This document shows, piece by piece, positions 48,033 to 55,972 of a stretch of DNA of 64,000 nucleotides. This stretch comes from Bryobacterales bacterium. Its GTDB lineage: Bacteria; Acidobacteriota; Terriglobia; Bryobacterales; Bryobacteraceae. The number at the start of each line of letters is the position of its first letter. Positions within the stretch are counted from its first letter, which is position 1. The translations under genes and the position numbers were made by a program. The stretch lies in the NCBI GenBank assembly GCA_003170295.1, contig PNAJ01000061.1, positions 33,630 through 97,629 of the forward strand. Reading direction: 5' to 3'. The notes beneath the pieces are model-generated. The model saw only the letters and a list, made by a program, of their open reading frames with translations. It did no database searches and was not told the origin of the DNA.

Positions 48033-49147
48033 GCCTTAAGGAATTTCCAGCCGAGCGCCAGCGGGAGACGTAACGCGAAGGAAGCGGGCGGTAACGCTCC
48101 GGCGTGAATTGCGAGCAAGCGCGAAAATTGCGCGGGCTCCGCTTCGAGCGCACGAATCGCACGCCGCCGGAAACCATCGCTGCGATCCATTGCGAGCATC
48201 ATCATTTCCATCAGGCGCGGCATTTTCGCGATGCGGCGGTGCGCGGATTGATAGAACGAAAGATTGCCCTCCAGGAGCGCGTCGCCCAGCACGACTGCTT
48301 GTTGAAACGCCAAAGAAAGCCCCAGCCCAGTGGCCGCATCGACGGAACCCGAGGCGTCGCCAATCAAAGCGAGGTTCGCGCCGGTAACTCGGGCGAAACG
48401 CCGCGAGGCCGTCATCGCGCCCCGGGCATGCGATGTTGCAACCGCCCCATCGAGACGCGCCACAAGCGCGGGGAACAACGGAAGCAAGTCCTGATAACGA
48501 AGCAGGGGATCGCCGCATACGATGGCGACGCACACTTCGTCGTCTCCCACCGGAGTGACATTCGCTTGCGCACCGTGCGCCCAGTAAACCTCCACCAGGT
48601 CCGACCATGGCTCGATTTGAAAATGGCGGCGCGAGCCGAAACGACGCGCATATTTTCCTACCGATTCCAGACCGGCCGCGCGGCGCAATGCCGACTGCAA
48701 TCCATCCGCGGCCACGATCCAACCGCAGCGCACCACCTCATCGCCCACGCGAACTCCACCAGGCGCAAGTCCGCGAACCGGCCTGCCCCAGTGGAGAGAG
48801 ACTCCAGCCTCTCGCGCGCGTTCGACGAGAAGCGCATGAAGAGTCGTGCGGCGAACGCCTGTGCCGTATCGCTGCGGGAAGCGCGCCTCGGCCACAGTAT
48901 CGCCATCGAGAAATCGGATGCCCGCGATCGGCGTTCCCGCGGAAGGCGGAAGCACGATTCCAAGCTCGCGCAGGGCGACCAGCGCATCGGGCATCAAACC
49001 TTCGCCGCAACACTTGTCGATTCCGGTATCGGACGAGACTCCCTCGAAGACCGCGACTTCCAGACCTTTGCGGCGCGCGGCGATGGCGGCTGCCAGACCC
49101 GCTGGCCCTCCTCCGGCAATGACGACGTCCCAGACTTGATTCACCAT
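48029..49147 (-). CDS. FAD-dependent oxidoreductase (geranylgeranyl-reductase/monooxygenase-like)
   Basis: MVNQVWDVVIAGGGPAGLAAAIAARRKGLEVAVFEG...VAADGLQSALRRAAG...ALIGDASGSVDAATGLGLSLAFQQAVVLGDAL. Confidence 0.9.
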   Translation of the reverse strand: MVNQVWDVVIAGGGPAGLAAAIAARRKGLEVAVFEGVSSDTGIDKCCGEGLMPDALVALRELGIVLPPSAGTPIAGIRFLDGDTVAEARFPQRYGTGVRRTTLHALLVERAREAGVSLHWGRPVRGLAPGGVRVGDEVVRCGWIVAADGLQSALRRAAGLESVGKYARRFGSRRHFQIEPWSDLVEVYWAHGAQANVTPVGDDEVCVAIVCGDPLLRYQDLLPLFPALVARLDGAVATSHARGAMTASRRFARVTGANLALIGDASGSVDAATGLGLSLAFQQAVVLGDALLEGNLSFYQSAHRRIAKMPRLMEMMMLAMDRSDGFRRRAIRALEAEPAQFSRLLAIHAGALPPASFALRLPLALGWKFLKA

Positions 49148-50190
49148 CGAAGTAAAATCAGCTCCGAACAAAATCCCGGACCCATGGCGGCGAGCAGACC
49201 GTACGTGCCCGGAGCCGGTTTTCGGCGTTCTAGGAATTCTTCCAGAACGAATAGCACGGACGAAGAAGAAAGATTACCAACGCGGCGCAGACAATCCCAC
49301 GACGCGGCGAGCGCGCTCTCGGGTAGGTCGAGCGCGTTCTCCGTGGCAGTGAGAATCGCGGGTCCGCCGGTGTGCATCACCCAGGCGCCGATATCACTTC
49401 GGCGCAGATCGTGGTCTGCAAGAAATGTGTCGATATCGCTCGCCAGGTGGCGATACACCATATTCGGAACTTCTTTCGAGAGGACGATGCGGAAACCTCG
49501 CTCGCCGATATCCCAACCCATCACGTCCTCTGTATCGGGATAGAAGATGGAACGCGTCGCGAGAATTTCGGGACCGGCAGACGGGTGGTCGTCACCAACA
49601 ACAATGACGGCTGCAGCGCCGTCACCGAATAATCCCGAAGATATGAGATTCGCGATCGACAGATCGTCGCGCTGGATGGTGAGCGAGCAAAGCTCGACGG
49701 AAAGCAGAATCGCCGCCTGATCGGGAAAGGCGCGCACGTAGTCGGCGGCACGCGCGATTCCGGCCGCTCCGGCAACGCATCCGAGACCGAAAATCGGCAC
49801 GCGCTTTATGTTGCGATTCAGGCCCATCAGGTTCACGAGCTTCGCGTCGATCGATGGACTTGCCACGCCGCTAATCGAGACGAAGAAGAACGCGGAGGGG
49901 TCCTGTATCGAAAGACCGGCGCGGGTGAGCGCGTGGCAGATCGCGTTCTGACCGAGCTCGCACGAGGTATCGATCCAGACTTGATTCGCTTCGCCCCAGC
50001 TCTTCAATTCCGGGTAGGCTTCAATCGGCAGCGCGAGCGACCGCGTCTCGACGCCGGTGCGCGCGTGCAAGCGGTCCAACATTTCCGGCGCTTCCAGCTT
50101 GTCCGCCCAATGAAACTTGAGCGCATCGAGAATCGTCTGCTGATCGTAGCGATGCTTCGGAAGTGCCGTTGCCGCACTCGCAATTCTCAT
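49141..50190 (-). CDS. Type III polyketide synthase (chalcone/alkylresorcinol synthase-like)
   Basis: GLGCVAGAAGIARAADYV (catalytic Cys), WVMHTGGPAIL (His), RVGNLSSSSVLFVLEE (Asn), AMGPGFCSELILLRW end. Confidence 0.93.
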   Translation of the reverse strand: MRIASAATALPKHRYDQQTILDALKFHWADKLEAPEMLDRLHARTGVETRSLALPIEAYPELKSWGEANQVWIDTSCELGQNAICHALTRAGLSIQDPSAFFFVSISGVASPSIDAKLVNLMGLNRNIKRVPIFGLGCVAGAAGIARAADYVRAFPDQAAILLSVELCSLTIQRDDLSIANLISSGLFGDGAAAVIVVGDDHPSAGPEILATRSIFYPDTEDVMGWDIGERGFRIVLSKEVPNMVYRHLASDIDTFLADHDLRRSDIGAWVMHTGGPAILTATENALDLPESALAASWDCLRRVGNLSSSSVLFVLEEFLERRKPAPGTYGLLAAMGPGFCSELILLRW

Positions 50191-50194
50191 GTTT

Positions 50195-50995
50195 CTATTT
50201 TGTCCCTTTTACCCGCACAAGTTCCGATGCATAGAGCCGGTTGTGGGGAAATTCGCGCACCAGCCCTTCCAGGATTCGCGCGGCGCTCGCGCGATCGTTG
50301 TCGCGAAGGGCGGCCACAGCCAGCAACATGCGGGCATAAGGCTGCAATAGGGATCCTTTTTCCGCGGTGAGGCGCAGCTTCGCGATTCCCTCGTCTTTAT
50401 TGGTTTGGGCGCCGGTCCAACTGAGCACCCATCGCACTGGCGCGGGCTTCTGACTGAGTAGATAGTTCTCGAGGCCGATGGCGATGTAGGCGTCGTAGCA
50501 ATCGGGGTGAGTCTTGAGGAGCTGCAAGGCAAGTACGCGGCCGGTTTTCACGGTGCGGAGAGCAGCCAGGTCGCGATGTTCGATCAGCGCCATGTAGTCC
50601 GCCTCCAATCCATAGGAAAGCACTCGCGCGAGCAACGCATTCCGGTCGAGAGGCGAGCGCGCGAGCGCGCGTTCGACGGATTGACGGCCGCTCCAAATTT
50701 CGTCGCCAAACGCTCGTTTAAGTGCGGGGTCTGGAGCTGGATGCTCCCGCTGAAAGTATTTATCGTCGTTGACGAACAGCTCCGAATCGAGGATGTGCAA
50801 TCGCTCCAATTCGGAAAACAGATACGCGGCGGCGTTCGACACGGGACCCATGGGATCGTCCGGATTCGCTTGCTTCCACGCAGCGAATTTTTGATGCGCG
50901 GAGGCGAAGTCGAGGTCGTACATGGAGCGGTAGCCCACCGCCAGATCTGCGGCGGATAGAGATAACGACAGCACGGCTAGAATCAAAATTCGCAA
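50195..50995 (-). CDS. Hypothetical secreted TPR-like helical protein
   Basis: TTG start: MRILILAVLSLSLSAADLAVGYRSMYDLDFASAHQKFAAWKQANPDDPMGPVSNAAAYLFSELERL...; signal peptide and TPR-like helices. Confidence 0.75.
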   Translation of the reverse strand: MRILILAVLSLSLSAADLAVGYRSMYDLDFASAHQKFAAWKQANPDDPMGPVSNAAAYLFSELERLHILDSELFVNDDKYFQREHPAPDPALKRAFGDEIWSGRQSVERALARSPLDRNALLARVLSYGLEADYMALIEHRDLAALRTVKTGRVLALQLLKTHPDCYDAYIAIGLENYLLSQKPAPVRWVLSWTGAQTNKDEGIAKLRLTAEKGSLLQPYARMLLAVAALRDNDRASAARILEGLVREFPHNRLYASELVRVKGTK

Positions 50996-51009
50996 AATGG
51001 GTTTCTTAC

Positions 51010-52368
51010 TTATATATTCATCACGCCGCGGGCGAGCGCGAGGGCTTCGGTCCAAAGCGCGCCCGAGGAGCCCAGTCCCACGGCAGCCGCCGTGACGCCG
51101 TCGACGTATTGATCCAGCTGTTCACGAGTGACCAGCAGGGGCGGAGCCGCTTTGAGAACCAGAAAATTATTTCCGCTGATCTGCGTGAGGATGTGCGACT
51201 CGCGGAACATGCGCCGCACCAGCATCTGTCCGAACGCGGCCGGATGGATTTTCTGGAACATCTCGAAATAGAGGCGCAGATCGAGCTTGCGCGGCGCCTG
51301 GAATTCGATCCCGTTCATCAATCCGATGCCGCGGACTTCTTTGACGACATCACAATTGGCAAGCGACGCGCGGAGCCGCAAGCGAAGATACTCGCCCATT
51401 TCCACGGCGCGATCGCCCAGGCGTTCTTCTTCCAGCACATCGAGAGTTGCCAGGCCCGCGCGCATCGCCAGGCCGTTTTCGCTAAATGTGGACGTGTGAA
51501 CGATGGAGCGCTTCAGCGATCCGTAGACCGCATCGTATACGGAATCGGTCATCAACACCGCGCCCACGGGCACTAATCCGCCGCTCAGCGCTTTCGCGAT
51601 CACCACGATATCCGGAACGATCGAGAAGTGGTGGCTCGCGAGAAATCGTCCGCTGCGGAACATCCCAGTTTGCACTTCGTCGGCCACCAGCAGCGATCCG
51701 TAACGGCGGCAGAGCGCTTGCGCGGTTTCGAGATAGCCGAGCGGCGGCAGAATTACGCCTCCTTCGCCTTGCACCGGCTCGACAATAAAGGCCGCGAATT
51801 TCCTGGTGGCCAGCGCTGCTTCGAGCGGCGCGACATCGCCAAAAGGCACCTGCTCCGCGCCCGGAAGCATCGGCCCGAATCCTTTACTCCAAAACGGATC
51901 CGACATCAGCGACAACGCGCCGCACGTCAGACCATGAAACGCGCCGTGCGCGGAGAGCAATCCCGTGCGCCCGGTTCGCGCGCGCGAAAACTTGATCGCG
52001 GCCTCCACACCTTCGCTGCCGGAGCTGCAAAAAAATACCTTTTCGAGACCACCGCCCGCGAGTTTTGAAAGACGCGAGGCGAGCTCGCCTGCCGTGTCCG
52101 CGACATGGCTTTGCAACATCGCCGGACCTCTGCGATCCAGTTCCTCATGCAGCGCGGCGATGATGCTCGGATGATTGTGCCCCGCGTTGTGCACTCCGTA
52201 TCCGGAAAGAAAATCGAGAATCGTGCGGCCATCCGAGACGTGCAGCTCCACGCCCTCGCAGCGATCGTACTCGACGTTCATCTCGAGTAGGTCGAGAAGT
52301 TTCGCCCATTGCGGATTGACGTGCGCCTGATACAAATCCGGCACAATCGCGGTAGAGATCGCTGGCAT
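51010..52368 (-). CDS. Class III PLP-dependent aminotransferase
   Basis: LDFLSGYGVHNAGHNHPSIIAAL; FCSSGSEGVEAAIKFSRARTGR; LLVADEVQTGMFRSGRFLASHHFSIVPDIVVIAKALSGGLVPVGAVL. Confidence 0.93.
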   Translation of the reverse strand: MPAISTAIVPDLYQAHVNPQWAKLLDLLEMNVEYDRCEGVELHVSDGRTILDFLSGYGVHNAGHNHPSIIAALHEELDRRGPAMLQSHVADTAGELASRLSKLAGGGLEKVFFCSSGSEGVEAAIKFSRARTGRTGLLSAHGAFHGLTCGALSLMSDPFWSKGFGPMLPGAEQVPFGDVAPLEAALATRKFAAFIVEPVQGEGGVILPPLGYLETAQALCRRYGSLLVADEVQTGMFRSGRFLASHHFSIVPDIVVIAKALSGGLVPVGAVLMTDSVYDAVYGSLKRSIVHTSTFSENGLAMRAGLATLDVLEEERLGDRAVEMGEYLRLRLRASLANCDVVKEVRGIGLMNGIEFQAPRKLDLRLYFEMFQKIHPAAFGQMLVRRMFRESHILTQISGNNFLVLKAAPPLLVTREQLDQYVDGVTAAAVGLGSSGALWTEALALARGVMNI

Positions 52369-52437
52369 GATACAACCTTTTGATGCGACCGCCCGGCTGC
52401 TGGTTCCTTAGAAGTTCCCGGGCGATACTATGGATGC

Positions 52438-52785
52438 ATGGCTGACGATTTGACCCCGCAGGTTCCGGCAACGACCGGCGACGCGACCGCGTCCAGTACC
52501 ACTGAGATGTCAGAGGATCTGCAAGCCCGCGTAATCAAGGTGATCGCGAAAACACAGCGTATTCCGCTCGAAACTGTGTCGATTGACAGCACCTTTGAAG
52601 AACTGAAGATCGATTCGCTCGACGGGATTAATCTGATCTTCGCCCTTGAGAGTGAATTCAGCGTCGACATTCCGGATGAAGACGCGCGCGCAATTAAGTC
52701 CGTACGCCAAATGGCAGAGGGGATCGCGCAATTAGTGGCGCTAAAAGCTGGCGAGCCCGTTCTTCCCGAACAAGGAGCGGCTTGA
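52438..52785 (+). CDS. Acyl carrier protein
   Basis: VIKVIAKTQRIPLETVSIDSTFEELKIDSLDGINLIFALESEFSVDIPDEDARAIKSVRQMAEGI; DSL phosphopantetheine site. Confidence 0.94.
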   Translation: MADDLTPQVPATTGDATASSTTEMSEDLQARVIKVIAKTQRIPLETVSIDSTFEELKIDSLDGINLIFALESEFSVDIPDEDARAIKSVRQMAEGIAQLVALKAGEPVLPEQGAA

Positions 52786-53987
52786 GGCGCGTTGCCGTTA
52801 CCGGCATCGGCGTAATCTCGGGGCTTGGCGCGAATCGCGAATCATTCTGGCGCGCGCTCGCCGCGGGGGAGAGCGGCATCCGGCCAATGGAACTGGTCGC
52901 GACCGGAACCGTTCGTTTCCCGAATGCAGCCGAGGTGCGCGATTATCACGCAGCCGATCACTTCGATGAAAAAGAAGTCGCGTTACTAGATCGGTTCGCG
53001 CAATTCGCCGCGGTCGCTGCGCGCGAGGCGGTACTCGACGCGTCGATCGTTTGGACTCAAGACCTGCGCGAGCGCACCGCGATCGTCACCGGCTCCTCCA
53101 CCGGCGGGCAGACTAGCGAGGACGAATCGTTTCGCGATTACTACGAGCGCAAGCAGACCCGCTTCTCGCCCTTCGCGATTCCCAAAGCGATGTCGAACGC
53201 CGGAGCGAGCCGCATCTCGTTGGAGCACGGCGTCACCGGACCCGTCTACACGGTATCGACCGCGTGCTCCTCCGCGAATCACGCCATCGGACAGGCGTTC
53301 TGGATGGTGCGCAACGGCAATGTGGAACTCGCAATCGCGGGTGGTAGTGAAGCGCCGTTTTCGCCCGGCATGCTGAAGGCGTGGGAAGGCATGCGCGTCG
53401 TTTCGCCGGACACGTGCCGGCCATTTTCGCGTGATCGCAAGGGTCTCATCCTCGGCGAAGGCGCGGGCATGCTGGTGCTGGAGCCTCTGGAACGCGCGCA
53501 GGCTCGGGGCGCGCATATCTACGGCGAAATCGCCGGATTCGGCATGTCGAGCGATGCCCATCATCTGACGCAGCCGCTTGCGGAAGGCGCGGCGAGAGCA
53601 GTGCGAGCGGCTCTTCGAGACTCTGACGCAGCCCCGGAAGCCATCGGATACATCAACGCTCATGGTACCGGAACGCTCGCCAACGATCCGACCGAGACCG
53701 ATGCCATCCGAGCGGTGTTCGGCGCGCACACTTCGAAGCTGCTGGTGAGCTCGACAAAATCGATGCACGGCCACGCGCTCGGCGCGGCTGGTGCGATCGA
53801 GGCGGCGGCGACTTTGCTCGCCCTTTCGCGCGGAATCATCCCGCCGACCGCGAATTTTCTCGGTCCCGACCCAGCTTGCGATTTGGACGTGGTCCCGAAC
53901 ATCGCCCGCGCAGTCGAGGTCGAGTGGGCGCTCTCGAACTCATTCGCGTTCGGCGGCCTGAACGCGGTGCTTGCATTGCGGCGTTGA
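52782..53987 (+). CDS. Beta-ketoacyl-ACP synthase (KAS II-type)
   Basis: RRVAVTGIGVISGLG; VSTACSSANHAIGQA (Cys); INAHGTGTLANDPTE (His); SSTKSMHGHALGAAGA (His). Confidence 0.95.
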   Translation: MRRVAVTGIGVISGLGANRESFWRALAAGESGIRPMELVATGTVRFPNAAEVRDYHAADHFDEKEVALLDRFAQFAAVAAREAVLDASIVWTQDLRERTAIVTGSSTGGQTSEDESFRDYYERKQTRFSPFAIPKAMSNAGASRISLEHGVTGPVYTVSTACSSANHAIGQAFWMVRNGNVELAIAGGSEAPFSPGMLKAWEGMRVVSPDTCRPFSRDRKGLILGEGAGMLVLEPLERAQARGAHIYGEIAGFGMSSDAHHLTQPLAEGAARAVRAALRDSDAAPEAIGYINAHGTGTLANDPTETDAIRAVFGAHTSKLLVSSTKSMHGHALGAAGAIEAAATLLALSRGIIPPTANFLGPDPACDLDVVPNIARAVEVEWALSNSFAFGGLNAVLALRR

Positions 53988-54006
53988 TCGTCCGATCATA
54001 ATTCCA

Positions 54007-55269
54007 ATGCGCATCCTGCTCCCATTTCTGACATGCGCGACGTTATTCGCACAGACCGACCCGCCCAAGAGCTGGATCGACCCTGACACCGGCCATCGCG
54101 TCATCCGCCTAACAGACGAGCCCGGCAGCGCCAGTCTTTACTTCAATCAGAACGGCTACACGCCCGACGGCAAGAAGCTCGTCTATACCACTCCGAACGG
54201 AATTTCTACGTTCGACCTCGAAACCCGAGCCGTGAAGCAGGTAGTCTCCGGCCGCGTGCGGATTATCGAGGTCGGACACAAGTCGCAAAGTGTTTTCTAC
54301 ACCAAAGGCGGTGCCGTCTTCGTCACCGATGTTGAGACCTTAGACACCCACGAGATCGGGCAACTTCCGCCACGTGGTTCCGTCGTGACCGTCAACGCCG
54401 ATGAGACGTTGCTCGCTGGCACGTATACGGAAGCCCCTGGTCCGGCTGGCAACGCATACGCTTCTCCGCAACGCCCCGCGCAAGGGTCTGATCAAGCTGC
54501 TCAATCCCATCCCCTCGACCAGCCCGCCAACAAGGGGCAAATGATGGAGCAGCGGCTGGCCGCTCACATCCCTATGGGGATGTTCGTCATGAATACGAAA
54601 ACGGGCGAGATCAAGACCATTCATAAGAGCACCGATTGGCTCAACCACTTGCTCTTTTCTCCCACCGACCCCACGCTCCTGATGTTTTGCCATGAAGGAC
54701 CGTGGCACAAGGTCGATCGCATCTGGACCATCCATACCGACGGTTCGCAAATCACCAAGGTCCACACGCGCACCATGACGATGGAGATTTTCGGCCACGA
54801 ATTCTGGAGCGCCGACGGCAAGACCATCTGGTACGATCTGCAAACTCCGCGCGGCGAGGATTTTTTCCTAGCGGGCTACAGAGTCGATACCGGAGAGCGC
54901 ACCTGGTATCACCTCCAGCGTAATGAGTGGTCGATTCACTTCAACGTCACGCGCGATGGCAAGCTTTTCTGTGGCGATGGCGGCGATCCCGGCCAGGTGG
55001 CTCATGCTCCCGCGGGCGAATGGATTTATTTGTTCCGGCCCGAGCTCATCGCCAATCGCGGCGGTTTGGATAAAAGTGACGATAAAGGCCTAATCAGCTC
55101 CGGCGTTCTTCGAGCCGAAAAACTGGTGAACATGTCGAAGCACAAGTATCATCTGGAGCCGAACGTCAGCTTCAGCCCCGATTCAAGCTGGGTGATCTTC
55201 CGCTCCAACATGTTCGGCCCCACCCATGTATTTGCCGTCGAGATCGCCAGATCCTCGGCAATGTTCTAA
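54007..55269 (+). CDS. Oligogalacturonate lyase-like beta-propeller protein
   Basis: IDPDTGHRVIRLTDEPGSASLYFNQNGYTPDGKKLVYTTPNGISTFDLETR...LLMFCHEGPWHKVDRIWTIHTDGS...LEPNVSFSPDSSWVIFRSNMFGPTHVFAVEI. Confidence 0.82.
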   Translation: MRILLPFLTCATLFAQTDPPKSWIDPDTGHRVIRLTDEPGSASLYFNQNGYTPDGKKLVYTTPNGISTFDLETRAVKQVVSGRVRIIEVGHKSQSVFYTKGGAVFVTDVETLDTHEIGQLPPRGSVVTVNADETLLAGTYTEAPGPAGNAYASPQRPAQGSDQAAQSHPLDQPANKGQMMEQRLAAHIPMGMFVMNTKTGEIKTIHKSTDWLNHLLFSPTDPTLLMFCHEGPWHKVDRIWTIHTDGSQITKVHTRTMTMEIFGHEFWSADGKTIWYDLQTPRGEDFFLAGYRVDTGERTWYHLQRNEWSIHFNVTRDGKLFCGDGGDPGQVAHAPAGEWIYLFRPELIANRGGLDKSDDKGLISSGVLRAEKLVNMSKHKYHLEPNVSFSPDSSWVIFRSNMFGPTHVFAVEIARSSAMF

Positions 55270-55278
55270 CGGGACGAT

Positions 55279-55310
55279 CCACTGAGCCGCGACCACAGGG
55301 AGCGGAGCGG
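55279..55310. repeat. Copy of dispersed intergenic repeat
   Basis: ccactgagccgcgaccacagggagcggagcgg; matches inner arm of 36436-36564 element. Confidence 0.65.
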
Positions 55311-55381
55311 GGAAGCGCTTTTTTGCACCCTCTGAATGCCTGCGCCCCCTCTGTCTTCGTGCTATTTGTTTGACAAGGTGG

Positions 55382-55401
55382 CGCAGGCGGTTTCGCCTGC
55401 G
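55382..55401. repeat. Perfect hairpin of the ggtggc(a/g)cagg family
   Basis: CGCAGGCG-gttt-CGCCTGCG preceded by ggtgg. Confidence 0.6.
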
Positions 55402-55461
55402 TTCGATTTTCCCGCTTTTTCAGTATCCTGCTAAGCTGGTTTTTGTCAGGAGAAATACCTT

Positions 55462-55971
55462 ATGGCTTTTAAGCTGACCGTGAACGGGCAAACGACCTCG
55501 GTCGATGCCCCACCCGATATGCCTCTTTTGTGGGTCCTGCGGGACGTGCTCAACCTGCGCGGCACCAAATATGGTTGCGGCATCGGCGCGTGCGGCGCAT
55601 GTACCGTGCACCTGAACGGCAAGGCCGTGCGCTCCTGCCTGACGCCGGTCTCGGCCGCGGCGAACCAGCCGATTATGACCGTGGAGGGCCTGTCGCTCGA
55701 TGGCACGCATCCCGTGCAGATCGCATGGCAGGATCTCGACGTACCGCAATGCGGATACTGTCAGGCCGGACAGATGATGTCCGCGGCAGCACTTCTTACC
55801 AAGACCCTGAAGCCCACTGACAAGGACATCGATACCGCGATGAACGGGAATCTGTGCCGCTGTGGAACCTATCTGCGCATCCGCGCCGCGGTCCACAAAG
55901 CGGCCGAATTGGCTGCGAATAAAGCTCCGCACAAGTCGACCGGTGCCGCCATGCAGCAGGAGGAGTTGTAA
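55462..55971 (+). CDS. (2Fe-2S)-binding subunit, isoquinoline 1-oxidoreductase alpha-type
   Basis: [57 protein letters not shown]...[18 protein letters not shown]...[19 protein letters not shown]. Confidence 0.96.
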   Translation: MAFKLTVNGQTTSVDAPPDMPLLWVLRDVLNLRGTKYGCGIGACGACTVHLNGKAVRSCLTPVSAAANQPIMTVEGLSLDGTHPVQIAWQDLDVPQCGYCQAGQMMSAAALLTKTLKPTDKDIDTAMNGNLCRCGTYLRIRAAVHKAAELAANKAPHKSTGAAMQQEEL

Positions 55972-55972
55972 G

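Noticed and set aside
48104-49543. 479-aa plus-strand ORF antisense to the FAD oxidoreductase and PKS
   Set aside because: Antisense mirror of strongly supported genes; no recognisable motifs.
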